A stretch of DNA of 64,000 nucleotides from Mycobacterium fragae (lineage in GTDB: Bacteria > Actinomycetota > Actinomycetes > Mycobacteriales > Mycobacteriaceae), in the NCBI RefSeq assembly GCF_002102185.1, contig NZ_LQOW01000014.1, forward strand, positions 208,792 through 272,791, read 5' to 3'. Shown one piece after another: positions 39,542-48,962 of this stretch. The translations under genes and the position numbers were made by a program. The notes beneath the pieces are model-generated. The model had not been told where the DNA came from, searched no databases, and saw nothing but the letters and a program-made list of their open reading frames with translations. The first letter of the stretch is position 1. Every line of letters starts with the position of its first letter.

Positions 39542-40773
39542 AGACCGACGGTGGCCCGGAACAGCTTTGTCGGCTCGTGCGCAACGAGGCGGATCGGCCC
39601 GTCGTCCGCGGCCACCCAGGCGGCCGACCCCCGGCTGAGCGTCAGCTTCCCCGACTTTCCGTGCACGGTCGTGGAACCCTCGGTGCACAACAGGATCTGC
39701 GGGCCTTGACCGGAACCGTGGCGCGACGGCGCGTCGACTTCATGACCGACTTGCTCGTCGCCGAGTGTGAGCACCGACGCCGCGAATTCGTCTGCGGGAG
39801 TGTCGTAGACCAGGCTCAATCCGTCCCGATGCGTCGGCGGACGCAGGTGCGCCTCGGTGGTGGGGGTGAAATCCAGCACTCGGAGCAGTTCCGGCACGTC
39901 GACGTGTTTGGGGGTCAGGCCGCCTCGTAACACGTTGTCGGAGTTGGCCATTACTTCCAGTGCGGTGCCGCGCAGATAGGTGTGCAGGTTGCCGGCCGGC
40001 AGGAAGATCGCCTCGCCCGGACCGAGGGTGATGCGGTTGAGCAGCAACGCGGCCAGTACCCCGGCGTCGCCGGGATAGCGTTCGCCGAGTTCCAGCACGG
40101 TCTTGGCTTCTGCCGCGAATTGCGTTGCGCCGCCGCTGACATAGTGGATGGCACCGTCCAGCACGGCTGGTATCAGGACGTCGATGTCGGGCTGTGGCGC
40201 GGTGATCCAGGTGGTGAACAACGCGCGCAGGCCGTCGGCGTCGGACTGGTCGTTCAGCAGGTCGATGAACGGGTCCAGGTCGGACACCGCCAACGAGCGC
40301 AGCAGTTCGATGGTTTGGGCCACCGGACGAAATCCGGCCAGGGCCTCGAACTGTTGCAGCGCCACCAGCAGCTCGGGCTTGTGGCTGGTGTCGCGGTAGT
40401 TGCGGACCGGCGACGTGATCGGAATACCGAGGCGCTCCTCGCGCAGATAACCCTCGGCGGCCTGCTCGGCGCTCGGGTGGGCCTGCAGCGACAGAGGTTC
40501 GTCGGCCGCGAGCACTTTGACCAGAAACGGCAGCACGTCGCCGAACCGGGCGCGGGCGGCGGGGCCGAGTTGTCCCTCCGGGTCGGCGACCAGCGCGTCC
40601 AGCAACGAGGTCTCCCCGTCGGCGTTCTCCAGCCGGGCCGGATCACCCGGATGCGCGCCGAACCACAGCTCCGCCTCGGGGTGGGCGGCCGGGACGGGGC
40701 GTCCGGTGAATTCGGCGATAGCGGTCCGCGATCCCCATGCGTACGTCCGTATCGCTCCGCGTAGCAGATCCAC
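39538..40773 (-). CDS. manA: Mannose-6-phosphate isomerase
   Basis: A 411-residue type I phosphomannose isomerase interconverting fructose-6-P and mannose-6-P, the entry to GDP-mannose for mannans, LAM and PIMs. The zinc-site segments are PLSLQAHPSAEQAAEG and SHKPELLVAL. The signature AIFLPAGNLHTYLRGTALEVMANSDNVLRGG is split here as AIFLPAGNLHTYLRG and ALEVMANSDNVLRGGL. The N-terminus MDLLRGAIRTYAWGSRTAIA is typical. It corresponds to Rv3255c and is followed by a coupled CDF gene. The upstream SIS-like gene ends 8 bases away. Confidence 0.96.
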   Translation of the reverse strand: MDLLRGAIRTYAWGSRTAIAEFTGRPVPAAHPEAELWFGAHPGDPARLENADGETSLLDALVADPEGQLGPAARARFGDVLPFLVKVLAADEPLSLQAHPSAEQAAEGYLREERLGIPITSPVRNYRDTSHKPELLVALQQFEALAGFRPVAQTIELLRSLAVSDLDPFIDLLNDQSDADGLRALFTTWITAPQPDIDVLIPAVLDGAIHYVSGGATQFAAEAKTVLELGERYPGDAGVLAALLLNRITLGPGEAIFLPAGNLHTYLRGTALEVMANSDNVLRGGLTPKHVDVPELLRVLDFTPTTEAHLRPPTHRDGLSLVYDTPADEFAASVLTLGDEQVGHEVDAPSRHGSGQGPQILLCTEGSTTVHGKSGKLTLSRGSAAWVAADDGPIRLVAHEPTKLFRATVGL

Positions 40774-40781
40774 TTGTCTAT

Positions 40782-41876
40782 TTATCCCCGCACCAGTCGC
40801 AAATAAACCGCGGCCATCTCCAGCCGGACAGCCAATATTGCCAGCTGTTGCTCGCCCCGTTGTGCGCCGACCAGCCCGGCCGCGCCAGGCTCCACATCAG
40901 GCGCGTCGGGAACCTCGGCTGCGGTGATGACGTCGACGTCGTCGAGCCCGGCGACCCTTGACGCGACGACCGTGCGCTCGGCAGCCAACGTCAGGGCCAG
41001 CACCCGCAGCCGCTCTTCCAGCGGCCCGTCGATCTGCTCGTCGTGGAACAGGGCATCCGCGGCGTCGCCCGGCCCCGATGCCGCCGCGCTGCGCAGCGAC
41101 ACCAACGCGTCGGCCAGCCCGGTCGCTGCACTCACCTGGTGGGCGATCCGCAGCAGCACCGAACACCCGTGCCGGGCCAGTGCCAACGTCGCCGCAGAGT
41201 CGCCGGCCAGCACGACGCGGCGCCGCGACATGCGTTCGACCAGCGTCTTGGCCGGGTTGGTGAACACCTCACGGCTGGCGCTGTTGCGCAGGGCCTCCGC
41301 GTCGAGCTCGTCGGCCACCGCCGCGAGATCCATCCCGAGCTTGGGGTCGACGCTCTGCACCGCCGCCAGCCCGGCGGCCAGGTATCGGCACAACCCGAAC
41401 TCGTCGGGCACCCGCATCCGGGGCGCGAGAACCGCCACCCGACCGGCCGTGCTGTCCCGCAGCGGACCCTCGTACGGCGCCGTGACAACGACGCGCGCGC
41501 CCCGCCGCACGCCCGTGCCGGCCGCCTCGACGAGCGCCGGATCGCCGGGGTCGTCGCCGGCCACGATCAGCACGTCGAGCGCCCCGATCCACGGCGGCGC
41601 TTCCGCGGCGACCACGATGGGCGCCGCGGCCGAGCCGCCCAGCGTGGCGGACAGCATGGCGCCTGCGGTCTCGGCGGTGCCGCGACCGGCCACCCAGATC
41701 ACCGTGCGGGGACGGTCGTCGCCGCGCACCGAGTCCAACGCGCCTTCGTCCAGCGCGGCAGCGGTCGCGCGCACCTGCGCGCCCGCCGTCGACGCCGCCC
41801 GCAACAGCCCGTCGTGATCCGCTTCGAGCAGTCTCTCGGTGTCGTCGAGGTCGATGGTGGCCTGCGCCGGGCTCAC
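40782..41876 (-). CDS. SIS-like phosphosugar isomerase-family protein (Rv3256c family)
   Basis: A 364-residue protein of the bifunctional phosphoglucose/phosphomannose isomerase-like (SIS) family. It starts LDDTERLLEADHDGLLRA, then TVIWVAGRGTAETAGAMLSA; RRRVVLAGDSAATLALARHG marks the second SIS half. Catalytic residues of true isomerases are not obvious, so it may be a regulator or chaperone of mannose metabolism. GTG 41876 overlaps the pmmA stop by 4 bases, placing it in the pmmA to manA operon. The longer frame to 42011 lies within pmmA. Confidence 0.8.
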   Translation of the reverse strand: MSPAQATIDLDDTERLLEADHDGLLRAASTAGAQVRATAAALDEGALDSVRGDDRPRTVIWVAGRGTAETAGAMLSATLGGSAAAPIVVAAEAPPWIGALDVLIVAGDDPGDPALVEAAGTGVRRGARVVVTAPYEGPLRDSTAGRVAVLAPRMRVPDEFGLCRYLAAGLAAVQSVDPKLGMDLAAVADELDAEALRNSASREVFTNPAKTLVERMSRRRVVLAGDSAATLALARHGCSVLLRIAHQVSAATGLADALVSLRSAAASGPGDAADALFHDEQIDGPLEERLRVLALTLAAERTVVASRVAGLDDVDVITAAEVPDAPDVEPGAAGLVGAQRGEQQLAILAVRLEMAAVYLRLVRG

Positions 41877-43273
41877 GTCACGGCCTCCGGCTGACCCACG
41901 ACGTGTTCGCTGACTTGTTGAACGACGGCGTCGACGTCCTCGGCACAGCGCGCCTCCACGTTGAGTCGCAGCAGCGGTTCGGTGTTGGAGCTGCGCAGGT
42001 TGAACCAGCAACCGTCGCCGAGGTCGACCGTCACCCCGTCGAGGTGGTCGATGGAGTGGATGCGGGTTCCGAAGGACTTCAGCACCGCCTCGGTGGCCGA
42101 GTCGGCGTCGACGGAGCCTTTCAGGGTGAAGTTGATCTCCCCGGAGGACTCGTAACGCTGGTAGTCGGCGGTCAGCTCGGACAACGGCCGGTCCTGCTCA
42201 CCGAGCGCGGCCAGCACATACAGCGCTGCAAGCATGCCCGAGTCGGCGCCCCAGAAGTCGCGAAAGTAGTAGTGGGCCGAGTGCTCACCACCGAAAATCG
42301 CACCCGTGTCGGCCATCAGCGCCTTGATGTAGGAGTGTCCGACCCGGGAGCGCACCGGTGTGCCGCCGCGCTCGACCACCAACTCCGGCACCGCCCGGGA
42401 CGTGATCAGGTTGTGAATCACGGTCGCCCCGATTTCCCGGTTGAGTTCACGGGCGGCGACCAGAGCGGTCACCGTCGACGGCGACACGGGCAGGCCGCGC
42501 TCGTCGACCACGAAACAGCGGTCGGCGTCCCCGTCGAACGCCAGCCCGATATCGGCATCGACGGCGCCGACGTATTTTTGCAGATCGGTGAGATTCGCCG
42601 GGTCCAGCGGGTTGGCCTCGTGGTTGGGGAACGAGCCGTCGAGTTCGAAGTACAACGGCAACAGGGTGATCGATTCGATGGCGCCGAGAACGGCGGGCGC
42701 AGTGTGGCCGGCCATCCCGTTGCCCGCATCGACGGCGACCCGCAGCGGACGCAGCCCGGTGGTGTCCACCAACGAGCGCAGGTGTCTTCCATAGTCGGCC
42801 AGCACATCCCGATCGGAAACCGTCCCCGCGGGCCCGTCGTAGTCCGGAACCCCGGCGATGAGCTCGTCGCGGATTGTCGTCAGGCCGGTGTCCGCGCCCA
42901 CCGGTTTGGCTCCGGCCCGGCACAGCTTGATGCCGTTGTAGGCGGCCGGGTTGTGGCTCGCGGTGAACATCGCGCCGGGACAGTCCAACAGCCCGGAGGC
43001 GAAGTAGAGCTGATCGGTCGACGACAAACCGATCCGAACCACGTCCAGACCCTGGGCGGTGACGCCGCTCCCGAACGCGGCCGCCAGGCCCGGCGAACTG
43101 TCCCGCATGTCGTGGCCGATCACTACTCGCCGCGCGCCGCCGTCGTCGCGCATCAACCTCGCGAAGGCGGCGCCGACGTCGCGGGCGAACGATTCGTCGA
43201 TCTCCTCACCGACCAGACCGCGAACGTCATAGGCCTTGATCACACGGTGAACAGCCGCTGCGGGCCGTGACAT
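41873..43273 (-). CDS. manB: Phosphomannomutase
   Basis: A 466-residue alpha-D-phosphohexomutase converting mannose-6-P to mannose-1-P. The phosphoserine loop is CPGAMFTASHNPAAYNGIK. The metal loop is DIGLAFDGDADRCFVVDE, the sugar loop GGEHSAHYYFRDFWGADSG, and the phosphate loop RSSNTEPLLRLNVEA. The start is ATG 43273 or the adjacent ATG 43276. It corresponds to Rv3257c (also called pmmA) and is followed by the coupled SIS-like gene and manA, giving a mannose activation operon. The name manB is also used in mycobacteria for the guanylyltransferase at 47880, so symbols should be read with care. Confidence 0.95.
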   Translation of the reverse strand: MSRPAAAVHRVIKAYDVRGLVGEEIDESFARDVGAAFARLMRDDGGARRVVIGHDMRDSSPGLAAAFGSGVTAQGLDVVRIGLSSTDQLYFASGLLDCPGAMFTASHNPAAYNGIKLCRAGAKPVGADTGLTTIRDELIAGVPDYDGPAGTVSDRDVLADYGRHLRSLVDTTGLRPLRVAVDAGNGMAGHTAPAVLGAIESITLLPLYFELDGSFPNHEANPLDPANLTDLQKYVGAVDADIGLAFDGDADRCFVVDERGLPVSPSTVTALVAARELNREIGATVIHNLITSRAVPELVVERGGTPVRSRVGHSYIKALMADTGAIFGGEHSAHYYFRDFWGADSGMLAALYVLAALGEQDRPLSELTADYQRYESSGEINFTLKGSVDADSATEAVLKSFGTRIHSIDHLDGVTVDLGDGCWFNLRSSNTEPLLRLNVEARCAEDVDAVVQQVSEHVVGQPEAVT

Positions 43274-43329
43274 CAAGGGACTCCTAGACGACGGGGACTC
43301 TTGGCCGTCAGCCTAGCCGGGTGGCGGTA

Positions 43330-43800
43330 CTAGTCGGTGGGGTCGGGCAACACCCGCAGATGGCCGCGCCGCCGCCCGCTGCCGGCGACCGGTGTACCCG
43401 TGTGCTGGCCGTTGGAACCGGCGTGGTGGCCGTTGGACTCGACGAACCCGTTGACCGGCGGCGGCCCGGGCTGCGGGTAGCTCGCGGTCGCGGCGATGGC
43501 GTCGCGGCCCTCGCGCACCGCGTCGGCCAGGGCGACCAGATCGTCCTCGTCGGGATTGGTGGGCAGCGGCCCGGAATGGCGGACGAGTTCCCACCCGCGC
43601 GGCGCGGTGATGCGGCTGGCGTGGCTGACACACAAGTCCCAGGAATGCGGCTCCCGCGCCGTGGCGAGCGGGCCGATTACCGCGGTGGAGTCCGAGTACA
43701 CGAACGTCAGCGTCGCCACGGCGTAGTGCGGACACCCGGGCCGGCAACAGCGACGCGGAACGTTCACGATCGAGAGGCTATCGTGCGGAAACGTCCCCAT
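43330..43800 (-). CDS. DUF3499 family protein (Rv3258c family)
   Basis: A 156-residue actinobacterial protein of unknown function. The conserved N-terminal half has a possible zinc-ribbon, RRCCRPGCPHYAVATLTF, later SWDLCVSHASRITAPRGW, giving Cys/His pairs. The C-terminal half is a low-complexity Gly/His/Asn/Pro tail (VESNGHHAGSNGQHTG). The start could be ATG 43800 or a nearby GTG. It lies 56 bases upstream of pmmA on the same strand and is divergent from the metallopeptidase-like gene. Confidence 0.85.
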   Translation of the reverse strand: MGTFPHDSLSIVNVPRRCCRPGCPHYAVATLTFVYSDSTAVIGPLATAREPHSWDLCVSHASRITAPRGWELVRHSGPLPTNPDEDDLVALADAVREGRDAIAATASYPQPGPPPVNGFVESNGHHAGSNGQHTGTPVAGSGRRRGHLRVLPDPTD

Positions 43801-43832
43801 AGCGCCGGACACGCGCATTCACCGGAGGCCCG

Positions 43833-44351
43833 ATGTTCAACCGTTACCATCGCCGGGTGGGCGATTCGCGCAGCTCCCGGCGCGGCCACCGGTTGGTGCG
43901 TCGACGGGTCTCGCGCCGCGGCCGCGACATGCGCGGGCCGTTGCTGCCACCGACGGTGCCGGGATGGCGCAGCCGCGCCGAGCGATTCGACATGGCGGTG
44001 CTGGAGGCCTACGAGCCCATCGAGCGACGTTGGCAGGAGCGATTGTCCGGACTCGACGTGGCCGTCGATGAGATCCCCCGGATTTCGGCCAAGGATCCCG
44101 ACAGTGTGCAGTGGCCGCCCGAGGTTGTCGCCGACGGCCCGATCGCGCTGGCCCGGTTGATCGGCGCCGGCGTCGACGTGCGCGGCAGCGCCACTCGGGC
44201 GCGAGTCGTGTTGTTCCGCAAGCCCATCGAGCGGCGCGCCAAGGACACGGTGGAACTCGCCGAATTGCTGCACGAGATTCTGGTGGCCCAGGTCGCCACC
44301 TATCTGGACGTCGAACCCTCGGTCATCGACCCCACGATCGACGACGATTAA
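43833..44351 (+). CDS. Metallopeptidase-family (zincin-like) protein, Rv3259 family
   Basis: A 172-residue protein. After an Arg-rich N-terminus it has the family core FDMAVLEAYEPIERRWQERL and the helix ELAELLHEILVAQVATYLDV. The site that would be HExxH in zinc peptidases reads HEILV, so the second zinc histidine is absent and catalysis is doubtful. It is conserved beside whiB2 in actinobacteria. It ends 11 bases before the convergent whiB2 stop. Function unknown. Confidence 0.82.
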   Translation: MFNRYHRRVGDSRSSRRGHRLVRRRVSRRGRDMRGPLLPPTVPGWRSRAERFDMAVLEAYEPIERRWQERLSGLDVAVDEIPRISAKDPDSVQWPPEVVADGPIALARLIGAGVDVRGSATRARVVLFRKPIERRAKDTVELAELLHEILVAQVATYLDVEPSVIDPTIDDD

Positions 44352-44362
44352 TTAGGTGTCGG

Positions 44363-44731
44363 TTAGATGATGCCGCGCTTGAGGCGGCGGCGTTCCCGCT
44401 CGGAAAGCCCGCCCCAGATGCCGAAGCGCTCGTCGTGTGCCAGTGCGTATTCCAGGCACTCGGTCCGCACCTCGCAGCCCAAGCAGATCTTCTTGGCCTC
44501 GCGGGTGGAGCCGCCCTTCTCGGGAAAGAAAGCCTCGGGGTCGGTTTGCGCGCACAGGGCGCGGTCCTGCCATTGGTCGGTGGTGGCCGGTGCGGGCTCG
44601 AACACTGCGGGCACTTCAGGCACGTCGGGCACCACACTCAAATGGGGCCGGGTGGTGGCCCCGGTCATCGGCGAGCCGGTAGTGGTGTGCGGTGCGCTTT
44701 CCATCAGGCCCCGAAGGTACTCATAGGACAT
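44363..44731 (-). CDS. whiB2: WhiB2 iron-sulfur transcription factor
   Basis: A 122-residue Wbl protein needed for septation (WhmD in M. smegmatis). The four [4Fe-4S] cysteines are Cys60 (RALCAQTDPEAFFPEKGGS), Cys83 and Cys86 (KKICLGCEVR), and Cys92 (ECLEYALAHDE). The GIWGG turn and basic tail RERRRLKRGII follow. ATG 44731 has GGAGG six bases upstream and gives the WhmD-type N-terminus MSYEYLRG; the shorter form starting near VVPDVPEV, as annotated in M. tuberculosis, is an alternative. The 292-base gap to fbiA holds both divergent promoters. Confidence 0.95.
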   Translation of the reverse strand: MSYEYLRGLMESAPHTTTGSPMTGATTRPHLSVVPDVPEVPAVFEPAPATTDQWQDRALCAQTDPEAFFPEKGGSTREAKKICLGCEVRTECLEYALAHDERFGIWGGLSERERRRLKRGII

Positions 44732-45023
44732 GCTCCGCCTCCTCACCTGGTTTCGATTGATCGTGAATGACGCCACTGTTTTGATGTGCGGCCATCTCAA
44801 TTCGAACAAATGATCGAATCTCGGTCTGCGACACCGAATCCGGCCGGCCAACCGGGAAATGACACTGATGTGATTACACACTCGTAAGGAGCCGCGGTCA
44901 AGCGATTCGCAAGAATTCCATATCATCTCGTGACCGTTTTTTGGCCGCACTGCGGCCGTTGAGACCTCGGCGTGTCGCGCCGCCCCCCGATCGCGCCCTC
45001 CGCCGGGCGTACTGTCGTGCGAT

Positions 45024-46016
45024 GTGAAGGTCACGGTTCTGGTCGGCGGTGTCGGCGGCGCGCGCTTTCTCCTCGGTGTGCAGCAGCTGCTGGGTCTGGG
45101 CCAATTTGCGCCCGCGCATACACCCGTCGGCGACCACGAACTGACCGCGATCGTCAACATCGGCGACGATGCATGGATGCACGGCGTGCGCGTCTGCCCG
45201 GACCTGGACACCTGCATGTACACCCTGGGCGGCGGCGTCGACCCGGAGCGCGGCTGGGGGCATCGGGACGAAACCTGGCACGCCAAGGAGGAACTGGTTC
45301 GGTACGGCGTGCAGCCCGACTGGTTTCAGCTCGGCGACAAGGACCTGGCCACCCATCTGGTGCGCAGCCAGATGCTGCGTGCCGGTTACCCACTCTCGCA
45401 AGTCACCGCGGCACTGTGCGATCGCTGGAAGCCCGGGGCGAGGCTACTGCCCGCCAGCGACGACCGGTGCGAAACCCATGTCGTCATCACCGATCCCGTC
45501 GACGACAGCCAACGTGCGATCCACTTCCAAGAGTGGTGGGTGCGCCACCGCGCCCAGGTGCCGACACACAGTTTCGCGTTCATCGGAGCTGAGAACGCCA
45601 CTGCCACGGCTGAAGTGGAACAAGCCATCTCCGACGCCGACATCATTCTGCTGGCGCCGTCGAACCCGGTGGTGAGTATCGGCGCCATCTTGGCCGTCCC
45701 GGGCATCCGCGCCGGATTGCGGTCGGCCAAGGCCCCCGTGGTCGGCTACTCGCCGATCATCGGTGGAAAACCGTTGCGCGGCATGGCAGATGCCTGCCTG
45801 CGCGTGATAGGCGTGGATTCCACCGCGGAGGCGGTGGGTCGGCATTACGGGGCGCGAACCGGCACCGGCATCCTGGACTGCTGGCTGATCCACGAGGGCG
45901 ACCACGCCGAAATCGACGGGGTGGCCGTGTGCTCGATACCACTCGTGATGACCGATCCCGAAGCAACGGCCGCCATGGTGAGCGCCGGGCTGGACCTTGC
46001 GGGCGTGGCAGCGTGA
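45024..46016 (+). CDS. fbiA: FbiA, 2-phospho-L-lactate (PEP) transferase for F420
   Basis: A 330-residue CofD-type enzyme that joins the activated lactyl or enolpyruvyl phosphate to Fo, making (dehydro-)F420-0. The N-terminus [19 protein letters not shown] is the nucleotide loop. [20 protein letters not shown] and [17 protein letters not shown] are conserved, and [18 protein letters not shown] binds the product. The GTG start at 45024 lies 8 bases after TACTGT (45010-45015), a good leaderless arrangement. Overlaps fbiB by 4 bases (GTGA). It corresponds to Rv3261. F420 could serve the LLM enzyme at 11299. Confidence 0.96.
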   Translation: MKVTVLVGGVGGARFLLGVQQLLGLGQFAPAHTPVGDHELTAIVNIGDDAWMHGVRVCPDLDTCMYTLGGGVDPERGWGHRDETWHAKEELVRYGVQPDWFQLGDKDLATHLVRSQMLRAGYPLSQVTAALCDRWKPGARLLPASDDRCETHVVITDPVDDSQRAIHFQEWWVRHRAQVPTHSFAFIGAENATATAEVEQAISDADIILLAPSNPVVSIGAILAVPGIRAGLRSAKAPVVGYSPIIGGKPLRGMADACLRVIGVDSTAEAVGRHYGARTGTGILDCWLIHEGDHAEIDGVAVCSIPLVMTDPEATAAMVSAGLDLAGVAA

Positions 46017-47356
46017 CCGAACACGGGACCGCGTCGACAATCGAAATCCTGCCCGTCACCGGGCTTCCCGAGTTTCGGCCCGGCGACGACCTCCCTGCCG
46101 CGATCGCCGCCGCCGCGCCGTGGCTGCGCGACGGCGACGTGGTGGTGGTCACGAGCAAGGTGGTGTCCAAATGCGAGGGCCGGCTGGTGAGCGCGCCCAA
46201 CGACCCTGAAGCACGAGATACGCTGCGGCGCAAGCTGGTCGACGCCGAGGCTGTTCGCGTCCTGGCCCGCAAGGGCCGCACCCTGATCACCGAGAACCGC
46301 CTGGGCGTGGTTCAGGCCGCGTCCGGGGTGGACGGATCCAATGTCGGTGCGGCCGAATTGGCCTTGCTGCCTGTCGATCCCGATGCCAGCGCCGCGGCCC
46401 TGCGCGCCGGGTTGCACGATCGGCTGGGGGTGACGGTCGCCGTGCTGGTGACCGACACCATGGGCCGCGCTTGGCGCAACGGCCAGACCGACGCGGCCGT
46501 CGGCGCGGCCGGTCTGGCGGTGCTGCACGGCTATGCCGGCGCGCTCGACGCTCACGGTAACGAGTTGGTTGTCACCGAGGTCGCCGTCGCCGACGAGATC
46601 GCCGCGGCCGCGGATCTGGTCAAGGGCAAGCTGACTGGAGTCCCGGTCGCCGTTATCCGGGGCCTGTCGGTGTCCGACGATGGCTCGACGGCCCGACAGT
46701 TGGTACGGGCGGGAACCGAGGACTTGTTTTGGCTCGGAACCGCCGAAGCCGTGGAATTGGGCCGCCGCCAAGCGCAGTTGGTCCGTCGCTCGGTACGCCA
46801 ATTCGCTGATGAGCCTGTGCCGCAGCACCTGATCGAGGCCGCGGTGGCAGAAGCGCTCACCGCGCCCGCTCCGCACCACACCCACCCGGTGCGCTTCGTC
46901 TGGCTGCAGACCCCGGCGCGGCGCGCCCGGCTGTTGGATCGCATGCGGGACAAGTGGCGCTCCGATCTGGCCGGCGACGGTAAGTCCGCCGATGCCATCG
47001 AGCGCCGGGTAGCGCGCGGCCAGATCCTCTATGACGCACCCGAAGTCGTGATCCCGATAATGGTGCCCGACGGCGCGCATAGTTATCCCGACGCCGCGCG
47101 CACCGACGCCGAGCACACCATGTTCACCGTCGCGGTTGGCGCCGCGGTCCAGGGCCTGCTGGTGGCGCTGGCAGTGCGTGGAGTGGGCAGCTGCTGGATC
47201 GGCTCGACGATCTTCGCCGCCGATCTGGTCCGCGACGAGCTGGGGATGCCTAACGATTGGGAACCGTTGGGCGCCATCGCCATTGGCTATCCGCAGGAAC
47301 CGACCACGGAGCCGCGTCCACCGGCGCCGGTGAACGACATGCTGGTTCGCAAGTGA
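46013..47356 (+). CDS. fbiB: FbiB, F420 gamma-glutamyl ligase/reductase
   Basis: A 447-residue two-domain protein. The N-terminal CofE ligase adds glutamates to F420-0 ([40 protein letters not shown]). The C-terminal nitroreductase-like domain ([20 protein letters not shown]) reduces dehydro-F420 with FMN. GTG 46013 overlaps the fbiA stop and its own stop overlaps the nudix gene, so fbiA-fbiB-nudix is a coupled operon. It corresponds to Rv3262 and has the normal length of the mycobacterial fusion. Confidence 0.96.
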   Translation: MTEHGTASTIEILPVTGLPEFRPGDDLPAAIAAAAPWLRDGDVVVVTSKVVSKCEGRLVSAPNDPEARDTLRRKLVDAEAVRVLARKGRTLITENRLGVVQAASGVDGSNVGAAELALLPVDPDASAAALRAGLHDRLGVTVAVLVTDTMGRAWRNGQTDAAVGAAGLAVLHGYAGALDAHGNELVVTEVAVADEIAAAADLVKGKLTGVPVAVIRGLSVSDDGSTARQLVRAGTEDLFWLGTAEAVELGRRQAQLVRRSVRQFADEPVPQHLIEAAVAEALTAPAPHHTHPVRFVWLQTPARRARLLDRMRDKWRSDLAGDGKSADAIERRVARGQILYDAPEVVIPIMVPDGAHSYPDAARTDAEHTMFTVAVGAAVQGLLVALAVRGVGSCWIGSTIFAADLVRDELGMPNDWEPLGAIAIGYPQEPTTEPRPPAPVNDMLVRK

Positions 47357-47898
47357 CAGTTCGGCAGTCGGCCATTGCCCTGCTGTCCGGTTGGCAAGCA
47401 CCGAACCCGGCGCAAGACTCGCTGCGTCATGCCGTGTTGACGTTTTTGCATGCCCGCGACGACGCTTGCCTTCGGGGGTGCGTGCCCGGCCACGTCACCG
47501 CCTCCACCCTGGTGTTCGACGACTCCGGTCGCCGCGTGCTGCTGACGCTGCACCCGCGGCTGGGCCGCTGGGTGCAGCTGGGCGGCCATTGCGAGGACGG
47601 CGACGACGACATCGTCGCCGCGGCGCTGCGCGAGGCGACCGAGGAATCCGGCGTGGCGGGCCTGCGTATCGCGCCCGACCTGGTCGCCCTGCACGTCCAC
47701 CCGGTCACCTGCTCACTGGGTGTGCCCACCCGCCACCTCGACCTGCAGTTCGTCGCCCGGGCGCCGGCCGGGGCGCAGATCGCCGTCAGCGACGAGTCGG
47801 TCGACCTGCGTTGGTGGCCGGCCGACGCGTTGCCCGATGGCACCGACGACGCGCTGGCGTACCTGGTCGCCCAGGCGGCTCACACGTCGCTGGAGTAG
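47353..47898 (+). CDS. NUDIX hydrolase linked to F420 synthesis genes
   Basis: A 181-residue Nudix protein. The box region reads [20 protein letters not shown] then [11 protein letters not shown]; the REATEESG core is intact. Upstream of it the usual Gly-X5-Glu register is altered, with Asp at the Glu position, so activity may differ. The GTG start overlaps the fbiB stop by 4 bases, implying co-translation with the F420 pathway. The substrate is unknown. The 3' end overlaps the convergent guanylyltransferase gene by 19 bases. In M. tuberculosis the gene after fbiB is Rv3263, a DNA methylase, so this is a local difference. Confidence 0.86.
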   Translation: MTVRQSAIALLSGWQAPNPAQDSLRHAVLTFLHARDDACLRGCVPGHVTASTLVFDDSGRRVLLTLHPRLGRWVQLGGHCEDGDDDIVAAALREATEESGVAGLRIAPDLVALHVHPVTCSLGVPTRHLDLQFVARAPAGAQIAVSDESVDLRWWPADALPDGTDDALAYLVAQAAHTSLE

Positions 47899-48962
47899 CG
47901 GATCCCGCCGTCCGGAATGGAAACCCCGGGCCACACCCTCGCACCGCGCAACAACTCGCAGCGCGCACCGATGTCGGCGCCGTCGCCGATTACTCCGTCG
48001 CGGATCAGCGCCCGCGGGCCGATGCGAGCGCCGAACCCGATGATCGAGCGCTCGATGACACTGCCGGCCTCAACCTTGACGCCGTCGAAGATGACCGCGC
48101 CGTCCAACCGGGCGCCGGGCCCGATCTCGGCGCCGCGTCCGACCACTGTGCCACCGATGAGCACCGCACCGGGGGAGACCGCTGCGCCGTCGTGCACCAA
48201 CTGTTCGCCGCGATGGCCGCGTAACGCCGGCGACGGAGCGATGCCCCGCACCAGGTCCGCCGATCCGCGGACGAAGTCCTCCGGCGTCCCCATGTCGCGC
48301 CAATAGCTGGCGTCGACGTAACCGCACACACTTACGCCCCCGTCGGAAAGCAGCGCAGGGAACACCTCGCGCTCGACCGACACTTCGCGACCGCGTGGGA
48401 TGCGGTCGATGATCTCGCGGGAGAACACATAGCAGCCCGCATTGATCTGGTCGGTCGGCGGATCCTGCGTCTTCTCCAAAAACGCTGTGACTCGGCCATT
48501 TTCGGTGGGCACGCATCCGAATGCGCGCGGGTCGGAGACCCGCACCAAATGCAGGGTGAGGTCGGCCCGCTGCTCGCGGTGGTAGTCCAGCAGCTGCCCC
48601 AGATCGGCTCCGGAGAGCACGTCGCCGTTGAACACCATCACGGTGTCGTGCCGCAAATGGCCCGCGACATTGGCGATCCCGCCGCCGGTGCCCAGCGGGT
48701 GCTCCTCGGTGACGTATTCGATCTGCAGCCCGAGCTTGGAGCCGTCACCGAACTCGGCCTCGAACACCGCAGGCCGATACGAGGTGCCCAGGATCACGTG
48801 CTCGATGCCGGCCCCCGCGATCCGCGACAGCAGATGGGTCACAAACGGCAGCCCCGCGGTGGGCAGCATCGGCTTGGGCGCCGACAGCGTCAACGGCCGT
48901 AACCGGGTGCCTTTGCCGCCGACCAGGACGACGGCATCAACCTGGGGACGTGCCATTCTCAC
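47880..48962 (-). CDS. Mannose-1-phosphate guanylyltransferase (Rv3264c family)
   Basis: A 360-residue sugar-nucleotidyltransferase making GDP-mannose. The nucleotide loop is VVLVGGKGTRLRPLTLSAPK. EEHPLGTGGGIANVAG, VFNGDVLSGADL and DASYWRDMGTPEDF follow, and then a left-handed beta-helix of hexapeptide repeats (GGTVVGRGAEIGPGARLDGA). In M. tuberculosis this gene is confusingly also named manB. ATG 48962 overlaps the upstream glycosyltransferase stop as ATGA; ATG 48956 is an alternative that matches the usual MA-x-x-QVDAV start. It is the third gene of a rmlD-wbbL1-guanylyltransferase operon. Confidence 0.94.
   Translation of the reverse strand: MRMARPQVDAVVLVGGKGTRLRPLTLSAPKPMLPTAGLPFVTHLLSRIAGAGIEHVILGTSYRPAVFEAEFGDGSKLGLQIEYVTEEHPLGTGGGIANVAGHLRHDTVMVFNGDVLSGADLGQLLDYHREQRADLTLHLVRVSDPRAFGCVPTENGRVTAFLEKTQDPPTDQINAGCYVFSREIIDRIPRGREVSVEREVFPALLSDGGVSVCGYVDASYWRDMGTPEDFVRGSADLVRGIAPSPALRGHRGEQLVHDGAAVSPGAVLIGGTVVGRGAEIGPGARLDGAVIFDGVKVEAGSVIERSIIGFGARIGPRALIRDGVIGDGADIGARCELLRGARVWPGVSIPDGGIRYSSDV

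Noticed and set aside
41903..43270. 455-codon plus-strand frame over pmmA
   Set aside because: Antisense shadow; the minus strand carries TASHNP and DGDADR motifs of phosphomannomutase.
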